Below, piece after piece: positions 7,528 through 16,340 of a DNA stretch of 64,000 bases. The notes under the pieces are model-generated. The model saw only the letters and a program-made list of their open reading frames with translations. It ran no database searches and was not told where the DNA came from. A program made the translations under genes and the position numbers. The first letter of the stretch is position 1. Each line of letters begins with the position of its first letter. This DNA is from Arthrobacter sp. NEB 688 (GTDB lineage: Bacteria; Actinomycetota; Actinomycetes; Actinomycetales; Dermatophilaceae), in NCBI RefSeq assembly GCF_013201035.1, contig NZ_CP053707.1, positions 2,356,001 to 2,420,000 on the forward strand. Reading direction: 5' to 3'.

Positions 7528-9099
7528 TCAAGCGAAGAGCTTGGCCGCCGTGAGGACAGTCTGCACCACGCCGTACGCGAGGAGCAGCAGCACGACGCCC
7601 CACGACAGGTACACCCGCAGCGAGCCACCACGCGCCGTCGAGCCCTCGGCCTCGTCGGCGACGACCTCCTCGGTCGCCGCGGTCGTCCGGCCCTCCGGCT
7701 CGTGGAACTTCGACGCGACCGGGCGCACGAGGAGGTTGGCGACGAACCCGACCGCCAGCACCCCGACCATCGTGAAGAGCGCCGGACGGTAGTCCGCCGC
7801 CGTCAGCTTGCCCGGCGTCCCGGCGGCGTCGAGGAACCCGTTGATGATGAGCGGCCCGGCGACCCCGGCCGCCGACCACGCGGTGAGCAGCCGACCGTGG
7901 ATGGCGCCGACCTGGAAGGTGCCGAAGAGGTCGCGCAGGTACGCCGGCACCGTCGCGAAGCCGCCGCCGTAGAAGCTGATGATGATCGCCGCGACGAGGA
8001 CGAAGATCGCCGTGGCCGTCGAGCCGATGAGCGCGAGCACGAGGTAGAGGACGATCCCGACGCCGAGGTAGACCATGTAGATCGGCTTGCGACCGATCTT
8101 GTCCGACGTCGTCGACCACACGAAGCGACCGGCCATGTTGAACAGCGACAGCAGGCCGACGAACCCGCCGGCCGCCGCGACCGCCACGGACGAGGTCCCG
8201 TCGGAGCTGCGGAAGAAGTCCTGGATCATCGGCGCGGCCTGCTCGAGGATGCCGATGCCGGCGGTCACGTTGCAGAACAGCACGACCCACAGCAGCCAGA
8301 ACTGCGGCGTGCGGATCGCGTTGGCCGCCGAGACGCTGCGGTCGGTGATGAGCTCGCTCTTGTCGGACAGCGTCGACGGGTCGAAGCCCTCGGGCGCCCA
8401 ACCCGGCGCCGGCACACGGACGTTCGTGACGCCGATCATCATGACGAGGAAGTACACGACCGCGAGGCTCACGAAGAGCATCGTCAGCGCGTGCCCGCTC
8501 GCGAGGGACGACGACACCGACGGGTCGTACTCCGGGTCGAAGAACGAGAGCAGCTGCCGCGAGAGCGGCGAGGCCACCATCGCGCCGCCGCCGAAGCCCA
8601 TGATGGCCAGGCCCGTCGCGAGCCCCGGCCGGTCGGGGAACCACTTGATGAGCGTCGAGACCGGCGAGATGTAGCCGATCCCCAGCCCGATCCCGCCGAT
8701 GACGCCGTAGCCGAGGTAGACCAGCCACAGCTGGCTCGTCGCGATGCCGAGCGCCCCGACGAGGAAGCCGAGCGACCACGCGCACGCCGCCGCGAACATC
8801 GCCTTGCGGGGCCCGACGCGGTCGACCCAGGTGCCGAGGACGGCGGCCGAGAGGCCGAGCATGACGATCGCGATCGAGAAGATCAGCCCGACCGCGGTGA
8901 GCGAGCTGTCGAAGTGGGCGACCATCGAGGCCTTGTAGACGCTCGTGGCGTAGGCCTGCCCGATGCACAGGTGGATGGCCAGGGCCGCCGGCGGGATGAG
9001 CCAGCGGTTGTAGTCGCGCGGCGCCACTGTGTGGTGGCGGTCGAGCAGCGACAGCAGGCCCGAGCCGGAGGGCCTGCTCGCGGTGGTGGTGGCGGACAT
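7528..9099 (-). CDS. MFS transporter, oxalate/formate-antiporter (OFA) type
   Basis: The frame is open far upstream, but the protein starts at ATG 9099 (GGAAGGGGTACCC upstream), giving 523 residues. It has about 12 membrane segments with the MFS signature around GTWVDRVGPRKAMFAAACAW (between segments 2 and 3) and the related SDKIGRKPIYMVYLG in the second half. The sequences GYGVIGGIGLGIGYISPVST and LATGLAIMGFGGGAM are characteristic of the OFA subgroup (OxlT-like carboxylate antiporters). Actinobacterial members often carry this longer central loop and an extra C-terminal helix. The substrate is not readable; a monocarboxylate is the default inference. It is monocistronic and bounded downstream by a terminator. 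Confidence 0.88.
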   Translation of the reverse strand: MSATTTASRPSGSGLLSLLDRHHTVAPRDYNRWLIPPAALAIHLCIGQAYATSVYKASMVAHFDSSLTAVGLIFSIAIVMLGLSAAVLGTWVDRVGPRKAMFAAACAWSLGFLVGALGIATSQLWLVYLGYGVIGGIGLGIGYISPVSTLIKWFPDRPGLATGLAIMGFGGGAMVASPLSRQLLSFFDPEYDPSVSSSLASGHALTMLFVSLAVVYFLVMMIGVTNVRVPAPGWAPEGFDPSTLSDKSELITDRSVSAANAIRTPQFWLLWVVLFCNVTAGIGILEQAAPMIQDFFRSSDGTSSVAVAAAGGFVGLLSLFNMAGRFVWSTTSDKIGRKPIYMVYLGVGIVLYLVLALIGSTATAIFVLVAAIIISFYGGGFATVPAYLRDLFGTFQVGAIHGRLLTAWSAAGVAGPLIINGFLDAAGTPGKLTAADYRPALFTMVGVLAVGFVANLLVRPVASKFHEPEGRTTAATEEVVADEAEGSTARGGSLRVYLSWGVVLLLLAYGVVQTVLTAAKLFA

Positions 9100-9348
9100 G
9101 GGTACCCCTTCCACTTCTCCCGGCGCGTCGTTGCGCCTCGGGCGCTCACCCCTCGGCGCGCCGGGGTCGAGACTAGGCACGGGCCGGGGCCGGGCGGCCG
9201 GGAGCGACGCACTGATCCGTTCGTCGTCCACAGCCGCAGCGCGGGTCGCGGGTCGTCCACAGGAGCGGTGACGGCCCGGGGTGGCGCGGCCCGGTTGTCG
9301 GTGGCGCTGCCTAGGCTCGTCCCGACGAGACCGACCGAGGAGGTGGCG

Positions 9349-10044
9349 ATGGACCTGCAGCAGGCGCTGGCGATGGGGCGACGGCTGGTCCGCGAGCACG
9401 GGCTGGACGGCTGGAGCGTCGTCGCCGACCGCGCGAAGACGCGGGCCGGGGTGTGCCGCTTCGGGCGTCGGCAGATCGGTATCAGCGCGCCGCTCACCCG
9501 GCTGCACTCGGAGGACGAGGTGCGCGACACCCTCCTCCACGAGATCGCCCACGCGCTCGTCGGCCCCGAGCACGGCCACGACGAGGTGTGGCGCTCGACC
9601 GCGGTGCGCATCGGATGCTCGGGGGAGCGGTGCGTGCCCGCCGACGCGCCCCGGGTCCCCGGTGACTGGGTGGGGCGCTGCCCGGCCGGGCACGAGCGCA
9701 GCCGCCACCGCGCGCCGACACGCGTGATGTCCTGTGGCCGCTGCTCGCGCACCTTCGACGCCGCCCACCTCTTCACGTGGAGCTACCGCGGCCGCCCGGC
9801 CCCCATGCCCCCGCGCTACGCGGCCGAGCTCGCCGACCTGCGCCGGGCGGCGCTCGCGCCCCGGGCCGTCGCCGAGCCGCCGTGTGTCGGCGACGAGGTC
9901 GAGGTGTCGGTCGGTCCGTGGGCGGGTCTCGTCGGCGAGGTCGAGCTCGTCGGGGCCGTCCGCTGCCAGGTGCGGGTCGGTGACGACCTCGTCGCCCTGC
10001 CGCTCGACGCGGTGCGCCGGCTGCGCTCCGGCCAGGTGGCCTGA
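9349..10044 (+). CDS. SprT-like zinc metallopeptidase
   Basis: This 231-residue protein starts at ATG 9349 with GAGGAGGT upstream. It contains the zinc-protease motif HEIAH (His64, Glu65, His68), followed by VGPEHGHDEVW with a probable third zinc ligand, as in SprT/Spartan-like proteins. A Cys-rich segment (GRCPAGH to SCGRC, about 110-135) resembles the zinc ribbon that follows the SprT domain. The C-terminal part (about 175-220, VGDEVEVSVGPWAGLVGEVE) looks like a small KOW/SH3-type barrel. SprT relatives cleave DNA-protein crosslinks in eukaryotes; the role in bacteria is unproved. A TAGGCT -10-like hexamer at 9312-9317 may drive it; nothing else stands out in the 249-bp gap to the divergent transporter gene. 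Confidence 0.85.
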   Translation: MDLQQALAMGRRLVREHGLDGWSVVADRAKTRAGVCRFGRRQIGISAPLTRLHSEDEVRDTLLHEIAHALVGPEHGHDEVWRSTAVRIGCSGERCVPADAPRVPGDWVGRCPAGHERSRHRAPTRVMSCGRCSRTFDAAHLFTWSYRGRPAPMPPRYAAELADLRRAALAPRAVAEPPCVGDEVEVSVGPWAGLVGEVELVGAVRCQVRVGDDLVALPLDAVRRLRSGQVA

Positions 10045-10115
10045 GGCCCGGGGTTTCGTCCGGTGACGACCTTCACGACGGGCGGAGGTGGTTCCGTCGG
10101 GCCCGACCACCGACA

Positions 10116-11159
10116 ATGGACGACGTGAGCACCTCCGACGACGCGCGCGGCACCGCGCCGGGCCCCGCCGCGGGCGACGACCCGAGCGACCCGAGCGAGC
10201 AGTCCGACCCGAGCGACCCGGCCGAGCACTCCCTCGAGGGCTCCCTCGAGCCGGGACCCGAGGGCACCCACCGCGTCGCCGACCCCACGAGCGCGGACTT
10301 CGAGGAGTGGACCCCACCGGCCGACGGCGTCGAGCGGGCCCTCGTGCTCGCGGGCGGGGGAGCGACCGGCATCGCCTGGGAGGCCGGCATCGTCCTCGGC
10401 CTGCGGGACGGCGGGGTCGACGTCCGCACCGCCGACACGATGGTCGGCACCTCCGCCGGGTCCATCGTCGCCGCCCACCTGCGCCTCGGCACCGACGAGG
10501 ACACCGCCTTCGACCGGATCCGCGAGGGCGCGCCGCTCACGAGCTACGGGCGGCTCGGGCCGGCCGACGCCGGGCGCTACGTGCGCTCCACCCTCAGCCC
10601 CGACCGCCGCGGCGGGCGGGCCGTCGTCGCCCGCGCCGCGCTGGAGGCCGCCACCCCGACCGAGGAGGAGTGGCTCGGCACCGTCGGTCTCGGCCTCGTC
10701 GGCAAGGCGTGGCCGGAGGGTCGCCTCCTCGTGACCGCCGTCGACGCCGAGACCGGCACCTCGGTCGTCTTCGACGGGCGCGGCGGCGTGCCGCTCGAGC
10801 GCGCCGTCGCCGCCAGCTGCGCCGTCCCCGGGGTCTTCCCGGCCGTCGAGGTCGGGGGCCGCCGCTACGTCGACGGCGGGCTGCGGAGCATCGCCAACGT
10901 CGACCTCGCCCGCGGGCACCGCCGCATCCTCGTCCTCTCGCCGTACCCGGTCGGCCCGCACCTGCGCGACCTGCCGCGGATGCAGCTGCGCCCGCTCAAG
11001 GCCGAGAGCCGCACCGCGCTGATCGTGCCCGACGCACGCGACCTCTGGGCCATGGGCGCCAACCCGCTCGACATGACCCGGGGCGCCGAGACCTTCGAGG
11101 CCGCGCGCGTCCACGGCGCACGGATCGCCCCGCGCATCGCCGAGGTCTGGGACCACTGA
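10116..11159 (+). CDS. Patatin-like phospholipase family protein
   Basis: A catalytic Ser-Asp dyad of the patatin fold is visible: oxyanion loop AGGGATGIAWEAG, nucleophile elbow GTSAGS with Ser113, and DGG with Asp253. That predicts a cytosolic lipid acyl hydrolase. The first 50 residues are an acidic low-complexity tail with DPSDPSEQ repeats, unlike the rest of the protein. Start is uncertain: ATG 10116 gives 347 residues, while GTG 10125 would give 344 and lies 8 nt after a GACAAT -10-like hexamer, as in leaderless genes nearby. It stands alone between the SprT-like gene and a small membrane-protein gene. Confidence 0.9.
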   Translation: MDDVSTSDDARGTAPGPAAGDDPSDPSEQSDPSDPAEHSLEGSLEPGPEGTHRVADPTSADFEEWTPPADGVERALVLAGGGATGIAWEAGIVLGLRDGGVDVRTADTMVGTSAGSIVAAHLRLGTDEDTAFDRIREGAPLTSYGRLGPADAGRYVRSTLSPDRRGGRAVVARAALEAATPTEEEWLGTVGLGLVGKAWPEGRLLVTAVDAETGTSVVFDGRGGVPLERAVAASCAVPGVFPAVEVGGRRYVDGGLRSIANVDLARGHRRILVLSPYPVGPHLRDLPRMQLRPLKAESRTALIVPDARDLWAMGANPLDMTRGAETFEAARVHGARIAPRIAEVWDH

Positions 11160-11251
11160 CGCCCGGCGGGTATCACCGGTGAGGGGCGCCGCCTCCTGAC
11201 GGTCGAGGGGCGACCGGCCCCGGGTCGCCCAGACCGCCCTCGGAGACCGCC

Positions 11252-11635
11252 ATGCCCTCGATCCGCTCCGTCCCGCTGCTCCCCGTCCCCGACGCCTGGC
11301 CGCTGCCGGTCGTCGCGCTGGTGGCGATGGCGGTGCTGGCCGGCCTCGACCTCCTCGGGGCCGTCGCCGCCAAGCACTGGGCGGAGGACGGCAGCCCGGT
11401 CGCGCTCGTCGGCGGCGTCGTGGCGTTCGTCGTCCTCTTCTGGGTCTACGCGTCGTCGCTGCGCTACGCCGAGCTCGCTGTCGTGACGATGGGCTGGATC
11501 GTCCTGCTCCAGGTCGGCATCCTCCTCGTCGACCGCCTGCACTTCGGGTCCTCGCTCCCGGCCGACAAGCTGGCGGCCGTCGTCGTCGCGCTCGCCGCCT
11601 CGGTCTACCTCGTGGTGGCTCCCGGACCGGCGTGA
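11252..11635 (+). CDS. Small four-helix membrane protein, possibly SMR/DMT-like
   Basis: This 127-residue protein has four hydrophobic segments (about 17-37, 50-68, 74-93 and 105-124) and starts at ATG 11252 with GGAGA upstream. The layout GLDLLGAVAAKHWAEDGS, then VALVGGVVAFVVLFWVYASS, then SLRYAELAVVTMGWIVL recalls one half of a drug/metabolite transporter such as the small multidrug resistance family. Resemblance is weak: the usual Glu of helix 1 is replaced by Asp (GLDLLG). No partner gene lies beside it. Treat as an unassigned membrane protein. Confidence 0.7.
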   Translation: MPSIRSVPLLPVPDAWPLPVVALVAMAVLAGLDLLGAVAAKHWAEDGSPVALVGGVVAFVVLFWVYASSLRYAELAVVTMGWIVLLQVGILLVDRLHFGSSLPADKLAAVVVALAASVYLVVAPGPA

Positions 11636-11711
11636 CGCCGACGACCTCCGTCCCGGCCTCCCGGTGGGCGTCGGCCCGCCTCGGTAGGGTCGAGGGCAAG
11701 GAGGCTCGACG

Positions 11712-12929
11712 ATGACGTCAGACCGCACCCCACTCGACTCCGGCGCGCACACCGCCCTCACCGAGCGGTACGCCGCGCACAACTACCACCCGCTGCCGGT
11801 CGTGCTGGCGCACGGCGAAGGGGCCTGGGTCACCGACGTGGAGGGGCGGCGCTACCTCGACTGCCTCGCCGGCTACTCGGCGCTCAACTTCGGCCACGGC
11901 CACCCTCGGCTGCGGGCCCGCGCGCACGCCCAGCTCGACCGGCTCACCCTGACCAGCCGCGCCTTCCTCAACGACCAGCTCGGCCCCTTCGCCCAGGCCC
12001 TCGCCGGACTGACCGGGCACGAGACGATCCTGCCGATGAACACCGGCGCCGAGGCCGTCGAGACCGCCCTCAAGGTCGCCCGCAAGTGGGGCTACCGGGT
12101 CAAGGGCGTGCCGGAGGACACCGCGAGCATCGTCGTCATGGAGGGCAACTTCCACGGGCGCACGACGACCATCGTCAGCTTCTCGGACGACAAGGTCGCC
12201 CGCGACGAGTACGGCCCCTACACACCGGGTTTCCGCACCGTTCGCTACGGCGACGTCGAGGCCCTGCGCGCCGCGGTCGACGACACGACGGTCGCCGTGC
12301 TGCTCGAGCCGGTCCAGGGCGAGGGCGGCGTCGTCATCCCGCCGGAGGGGTACCTGCGTGCGGTCCGCGAGGTCTGCGACACCGCCGGCGCGCTCATGGT
12401 CGCCGACGAGGTCCAGTCCGGGCTCGCGCGCACCGGCCGCACCTTCGCCTGCGACCACGAGGACGTGCGCCCCGACGTCTACGTCCTCGGCAAGGCCCTC
12501 GGCGGCGGCCTCTACCCGGTCTCCGCGATCACCGCCGACCACGCGGTGCTCGACGTCATCACGCCGGGGTCGCACGGCTCGACGTTCGGTGGCAACCCGC
12601 TGGCCGCCGCGATCGGCCACGAGGTGTGCACCATGCTCGCCGAGGGCGAGTTCCAGTCGCGCGCAGCCCGGCTCGGGGTGCTGCTCGAGGACGGGCTGCG
12701 GCCCTTCGTGGGCCAGGGCCTGGACGCCCTGCGCGTGCGCGGCCTGTGGGCCGGCCTCGACGTCTCGCCCGGCGGCCCGTCGGGACGCGAGCTGTGCGAG
12801 CGGCTGATGGCCCGCGGCGTCCTCGCGAAGGACACGCACGGCTCGACCATCCGGCTGGCCCCGCCGCTCGTCGTCACCGAGGACGAGGTGCGGCTGCTCG
12901 TCGACGCGGTCGGTGCCTGCCTGCGCTGA
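11712..12929 (+). CDS. rocD: Ornithine--oxo-acid aminotransferase
   Basis: This 405-residue class-III PLP aminotransferase has the cofactor lysine at Lys261 in VLGKALGGGLYPVSA. The ornithine-aminotransferase pattern is strong: ALNFGHGHPR, LPMNTGAEAVETALK, NFHGRTTTIVSFS, EPVQGEGGVVIP, and STFGGNPLAAAIG near the C-terminal half. It converts L-ornithine and 2-oxoglutarate to glutamate semialdehyde and glutamate, linking arginine breakdown to proline or glutamate. Start ATG 11712 has AAGGAGG upstream and a TAGGGT -10-like hexamer at 11685-11690, leaving a leader of about 15 nt. No other arginine-pathway gene is next to it. Confidence 0.92.
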   Translation: MTSDRTPLDSGAHTALTERYAAHNYHPLPVVLAHGEGAWVTDVEGRRYLDCLAGYSALNFGHGHPRLRARAHAQLDRLTLTSRAFLNDQLGPFAQALAGLTGHETILPMNTGAEAVETALKVARKWGYRVKGVPEDTASIVVMEGNFHGRTTTIVSFSDDKVARDEYGPYTPGFRTVRYGDVEALRAAVDDTTVAVLLEPVQGEGGVVIPPEGYLRAVREVCDTAGALMVADEVQSGLARTGRTFACDHEDVRPDVYVLGKALGGGLYPVSAITADHAVLDVITPGSHGSTFGGNPLAAAIGHEVCTMLAEGEFQSRAARLGVLLEDGLRPFVGQGLDALRVRGLWAGLDVSPGGPSGRELCERLMARGVLAKDTHGSTIRLAPPLVVTEDEVRLLVDAVGACLR

Positions 12930-12945
12930 CCGCGACGGACGGGCC

Positions 12946-13851
12946 TCAGGACCCCGCCGGCACCTCGGCCGTGCGGGCCGCGTTCTGCGTGATGGCGTCG
13001 ACGATCTCGGCCCGGCGCGAGCGCGGCAGGTCGTGACCCATGTCGGGGAACATGAGCAGCCGCGAGCCCGGCACCGCCTGGGCCGTCGCGATGCCACCGC
13101 TCGGCTGGACGAGGCGGTCGGCGAGCCCGTGCACGACGAGGGTCGGGACCCGCACCTCGCGCAGCCGCTCGGTGCGGTCGGGGCTGTCGAGGATGGCCAG
13201 CAGCTGGCGCACCGTGCCGATCGGGCTGACGCTGCGCCGCACCGCCGCCCGCACCTGCGCGGTCATCTCCTCCTCGTCGAAGAGGGGCCCGGCGATGATC
13301 CGCCAGCCCTCGACGCCGAGGCGCACCGCCTCCTCCTCGTCCGTCGGGCGCGGCTGCGTGAAGGACATCGCCATCGTCGGCAGCAGCCGCGGGTGGACGC
13401 GCCCGTGCCGGCGGCTGCCGGTGTTGGACATGATCGAGGTGAGGCTGAGCACGCGCTCGGGGTGGTCGATCGTCAGCTGCTGCGCGATCATCCCGCCCAT
13501 CGAGGCCCCGACGACGTGCGCCGCCCCGACGCCGAGGTGGTCGAGCAGGGCCGCGGCGTCGTCGGCCATGTCGGCGAGCAGGTAGTCGGCGTTGCCGGAG
13601 CCCGGGCGCAGGAAGCTGCGGACGACGGCCGAGCGCGCCGGCGGCGGGCCGGGGGTGAAGCTCGAGAGGCCGATGTCGCGGTTGTCGTGCCGGATGACCC
13701 GGAAGCCGCGCGCGACGAGACCGTCGACGAGGTCCTGCGGCCAGCCGACGAGCTGCGTCCCGAGCCCCATGACGAGGAGCATCGGCACCCCGTCGTCGGG
13801 CCCGTCGACCTCGTAGGCGATCTCCACGTCACCGAGCTGCGCCGTTGCCAT
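12946..13851 (-). CDS. Alpha/beta-hydrolase fold protein
   Basis: I place the start at ATG 13851, which gives 301 residues beginning MATAQLGDVEIAYEVDG, where the fold begins. The nucleophile elbow GASMGGMIAQQL, the oxyanion segment LLVMGLGTQ, the acid in VHGLADRLV and the catalytic His in PDMGHDLP make an intact triad. The sequence HDNRDIGLSS is common in actinobacterial epoxide-hydrolase/haloalkane-dehalogenase-like esterases. The substrate is not predictable. It converges on rocD with only 16 nt between stops and is not in an operon. Confidence 0.88.
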   Translation of the reverse strand: MATAQLGDVEIAYEVDGPDDGVPMLLVMGLGTQLVGWPQDLVDGLVARGFRVIRHDNRDIGLSSFTPGPPPARSAVVRSFLRPGSGNADYLLADMADDAAALLDHLGVGAAHVVGASMGGMIAQQLTIDHPERVLSLTSIMSNTGSRRHGRVHPRLLPTMAMSFTQPRPTDEEEAVRLGVEGWRIIAGPLFDEEEMTAQVRAAVRRSVSPIGTVRQLLAILDSPDRTERLREVRVPTLVVHGLADRLVQPSGGIATAQAVPGSRLLMFPDMGHDLPRSRRAEIVDAITQNAARTAEVPAGS

Positions 13852-13920
13852 GTCCGCAGTGTCGCACCCCGACCCGGCGCGTGGGGTGGGCACCCGCCCG
13901 GTCGGCGCAGGAGCCCCGTC

Positions 13921-13926
13921 TAGCAT
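13921..13926 (+). promoter_or_regulatory. -10-like hexamer TAGCAT, leaderless arrangement
   Basis: TAGCAT ends 6 nt before the GTG start at 13933, which would place the transcription start at or next to the start codon. No -35 element is obvious, as is common in high-GC actinobacteria. Confidence 0.4.
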
Positions 13927-13932
13927 GACCGG

Positions 13933-14295
13933 GTGATCGCAGCGCTGACGTACGTCGTCGTGGGCCTCTCCGTGGTCCTCTGCGGCGCGGCGATCGTCTA
14001 CGCCGTCCGGGACCGCCTCATCGACGACCTGCTGCTCGGGATCGCCGGGTTCCTCGAGCTCGCGCTGGTCGTGCTGCTCGTCGCCGGCCTCGTCGGCATC
14101 GGGCACATCACCGACGCGGCCGAGCGGGCGACGTACATCGCCTACCTCGTGAGCCTGCCGGTGATCCCCCCGGGGACGGCGTTCCTCGCCATCAAGGAGA
14201 AGTCCCGCTGGGCGATGGGCTCGATCGCGGTCGGCGCCTTCGCCGTCGGCGTGATGGCCGCCCGGCTCGCCCAGATCTGGATGTTCTATGACTGA
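13933..14295 (+). CDS. Small integral membrane protein
   Basis: GTG 13933 opens a 120-residue protein with four predicted membrane helices (about 4-24, 33-55, 67-85 and 94-113) and a short basic loop (AIKEKSRWAM) before the last one. There is no Shine-Dalgarno sequence, but a TAGCAT hexamer lies just upstream, so a leaderless message is plausible. The sequence resembles actinobacterial small membrane proteins found next to ATP synthase genes or alone; no function can be assigned. It overlaps the next membrane-protein gene by 8 nt and the two are surely co-transcribed. Confidence 0.8.
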   Translation: MIAALTYVVVGLSVVLCGAAIVYAVRDRLIDDLLLGIAGFLELALVVLLVAGLVGIGHITDAAERATYIAYLVSLPVIPPGTAFLAIKEKSRWAMGSIAVGAFAVGVMAARLAQIWMFYD

Positions 14296-14737
14296 CCCCA
14301 CCCCGCGCGACCGCAGGGCCCTCGGCGGCCCCGGCGTGCTGCTCGTCGTCGTCTACGGGGTGCTCGCCCTGGCCGCCACCGGCCGGTCGGTCCTCCAGAT
14401 CACGGAGTACTTCGACCGCGCCCCGCTGGCGTACGTCCTCTCGGCGCTCGCCGCCGTCGTCTACGTCCTCGCCACCTGGTGCCTCGCCAAGGGCGGGCGC
14501 TGGGTGCGCGTCGGCATCGTCGCCTGCGCGGTCGAGCTCGCCGGGGTGCTGCTCGTGGGCCTGGCGTCCTACCTCGACCCGTCGGCGTTCCCCGACAAGA
14601 CGGTCTGGTCGCACTTCGGCCAGGGCTACGGCTTCGTGCCGCTCGTCCTGCCGGTCCTCGGCCTGCTGTGGTTCCGCCGCGTCGAGCGCGGCGCCCGCGC
14701 GCAGGCGTCCGAGGGCGTCGCCCCGACCGCCGACTGA
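14288..14737 (+). CDS. Four-helix membrane protein of unknown function
   Basis: ATG 14288 lies inside the end of the previous gene. The 149-residue product has four hydrophobic segments (about 16-33, 47-66, 74-94 and 112-129) and charged ends. The stretch ALAAVVYVLATWCLAKGGRW followed by RVGIVACAVELAGVLLVG is typical of small actinobacterial membrane proteins that pair with the upstream one. The fixed overlap suggests that the two proteins act together, but no domain gives a role. Confidence 0.8.
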   Translation: MTDPTPRDRRALGGPGVLLVVVYGVLALAATGRSVLQITEYFDRAPLAYVLSALAAVVYVLATWCLAKGGRWVRVGIVACAVELAGVLLVGLASYLDPSAFPDKTVWSHFGQGYGFVPLVLPVLGLLWFRRVERGARAQASEGVAPTAD

Positions 14738-14761
14738 CGCGGCGGCCGGAGCGAGGAGGCC

Positions 14762-15196
14762 TCAGGCGTCCTTGCGCTCCAGGAGGAGCACGGGGATGAG
14801 CCGGTCGGTCTTGGTCTGGTACTCCGCGTAGGGCGGGAAGGCCGCGACGCAGCGCTCCCACCACTCCTCGCGCTCGGCGCCGTCGATCTCGCGGGCCACG
14901 GCCTCCCAGGACTCGGTGCCGTCCTGGAGCGTGAGGGTCGGGTCGGCGAGGAGGTTGCCGTACCAGACGGGGTGCTCGGGGGCGCCGCCCTTGCTCGCGA
15001 CCGCGGCGTAGGTGCCGTCGTGCTCGACGCGCATCAGCGGGACCTTGCGCAGGGCGCCGGTCCTGCGGCCACGCATCGTCAGCATGACGACCGGGCGGTC
15101 CTGGACGCTGACCGAGCGGGTGTCGCCGGTCTCGTCGATCGTCGAGACCTGCTCGCGGACCCAGTCGGAGGGGGAGGGGATGTAGTCGTCGCTCAT
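14762..15196 (-). CDS. Deazaflavin (F420)-dependent nitroreductase/quinone reductase family protein
   Basis: Start ATG 15196 gives 144 residues. It has the split-barrel pattern of the DDN-type family: VVMLTMRGRRTGALRKVPLM, then YAAVASKGGAPEHPVWYGNL and a C-terminal FPPYAEYQTKTDR. In mycobacterial Ddn this fold binds cofactor F420 and reduces nitroimidazoles and menaquinone; related proteins bind other ligands. The conserved HPVWYGNLLADP segment is the family hallmark. It lies 13 nt downstream of the aldo/keto reductase stop on the same strand, so the two may be a redox operon. Confidence 0.9.
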   Translation of the reverse strand: MSDDYIPSPSDWVREQVSTIDETGDTRSVSVQDRPVVMLTMRGRRTGALRKVPLMRVEHDGTYAAVASKGGAPEHPVWYGNLLADPTLTLQDGTESWEAVAREIDGAEREEWWERCVAAFPPYAEYQTKTDRLIPVLLLERKDA

Positions 15197-15209
15197 GTCG
15201 GTCCTCAAC

Positions 15210-16259
15210 TCACTTGTCGCTCGAGGTCTTCCACAGGTTGATGCCCGTGTCCTGCGCGTGCTTGTCGATCTTCGCAAGCTCGTCCTTCGTGAAGCGCAGC
15301 TTCTTGACGGCGTCGAGGCTGTCGTCCAGCTGCTCGACCGAGCTCGCGCCGATGAGCACCGAGGTGACGCGGGGGTCGCGCAGCGCCCACGCGAGGGCCA
15401 TCTGCGCGAGGGACTGGCCACGCGCCTTCGCCATCCGGTCCAGCGCCCGGATGTGCTTGAGCGCGACGTCCGAGAGCAGCGCCGGGTCGAGGGACTTGCC
15501 CTGCGCCGCACGCGAGCCCGCGGGGATGCCCTTGAGGTACTTGTTCGTCAGCATCCCCTGCGCGAGCGGGGAGAACGCGATGCAGCCGACGCCGGTCTCG
15601 CCGAGGGCGTCGAGCAGGCCCTCCTCCTCGACCCAGCGGTTGAGCATCGAGTAGGACGGCTGGTGGATGAGCAGCGGCGTGCCCATCGCGCGCAGGATCT
15701 CGACGGCCTCGCGGGTGCGCTGCGCGGAGTACGACGAGATGCCGACGTACAGGGCCTTGCCGGAGCGCACGAGGGAGTCCAGCGCCCCGCAGGTCTCCTC
15801 GAGCGGGGTCGTCTCGTCGAAGCGGTGGCTGTAGAAGATGTCGAAGTAGTCGAGGCCGGTGCGCTGCAGCGACTGGTCGGCCGAGGCGGTGACGTACTTC
15901 CGCGAGCCGCCGCCCTGCCCGTAGGGACCGGGCCACATGTCGTAGCCCGCCTTGGAGCTGATGACGAGCTCGTCGCGGTAGGGGCGGAAGTCGCGCGCGA
16001 AGAGGGTCCCGAAGTTGCGCTCGGCGCTGCCGTAGGGCGGGCCGTAGTTGTTCGCGAGGTCGAAGTGCGTGACACCGCGGTCGAACGCGCGGCGCAGGGT
16101 CGCCTGCTGGCGCTCCAGCGGCACGTCGTCCCCGAAGTTGTGCCACAGCCCGAGGCTGATGGCGGGGAGGTCGAGCCCGGAGCGGCCGGTGCGGCGGTAG
16201 GGCATCCCGGCGCGGTAGCGGCCCGCGGCGGCCTTGTACTCGTCGGCGTGGAAGGTCAT
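15210..16259 (-). CDS. Aldo/keto reductase, MgrA/YghZ type
   Basis: ATG 16259 starts a 349-residue TIM-barrel reductase. The catalytic tetrad is intact: Asp and Tyr in HFDLANNYGPPYGSAE, Lys in VISSKAGYDMWPGPYG, and His in IFYSHRFDETTPLEE. The last two segments and GGSRKY are diagnostic of the L-glyceraldehyde-3-phosphate reductase (YghZ/MgrA) subgroup, in which methylglyoxal or L-GAP is reduced with NADPH. VLIGASSVEQLDDSL near the C-terminus forms the cofactor phosphate-binding region. It is transcribed away from the riboswitch-controlled metY and precedes the deazaflavin-type reductase. Confidence 0.93.
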   Translation of the reverse strand: MTFHADEYKAAAGRYRAGMPYRRTGRSGLDLPAISLGLWHNFGDDVPLERQQATLRRAFDRGVTHFDLANNYGPPYGSAERNFGTLFARDFRPYRDELVISSKAGYDMWPGPYGQGGGSRKYVTASADQSLQRTGLDYFDIFYSHRFDETTPLEETCGALDSLVRSGKALYVGISSYSAQRTREAVEILRAMGTPLLIHQPSYSMLNRWVEEEGLLDALGETGVGCIAFSPLAQGMLTNKYLKGIPAGSRAAQGKSLDPALLSDVALKHIRALDRMAKARGQSLAQMALAWALRDPRVTSVLIGASSVEQLDDSLDAVKKLRFTKDELAKIDKHAQDTGINLWKTSSDK

Positions 16260-16330
16260 GCGCCCATCCTGCCGCGTTCGGGGGGTGAGACGGGGTCGGG
16301 GAGGGGGCTGACCCCGTGCGCAGCCCGGCG

Positions 16331-16336
16331 TATCCT
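16331..16336 (+). promoter_or_regulatory. -10-like hexamer TATCCT before riboswitch
   Basis: TATCCT ends 7 nt before the GGTCATGAG that opens the SAM-IV aptamer. The same spacing occurs upstream of the metX riboswitch, so transcription probably starts at the aptamer edge. Confidence 0.5.
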
Positions 16337-16340
16337 CGCG

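Noticed and set aside
11252-11635. Firm assignment as a multidrug exporter of the SMR family
   Set aside because: Size and helix number fit, but the essential helix-1 Glu is replaced by Asp and overall similarity is weak.
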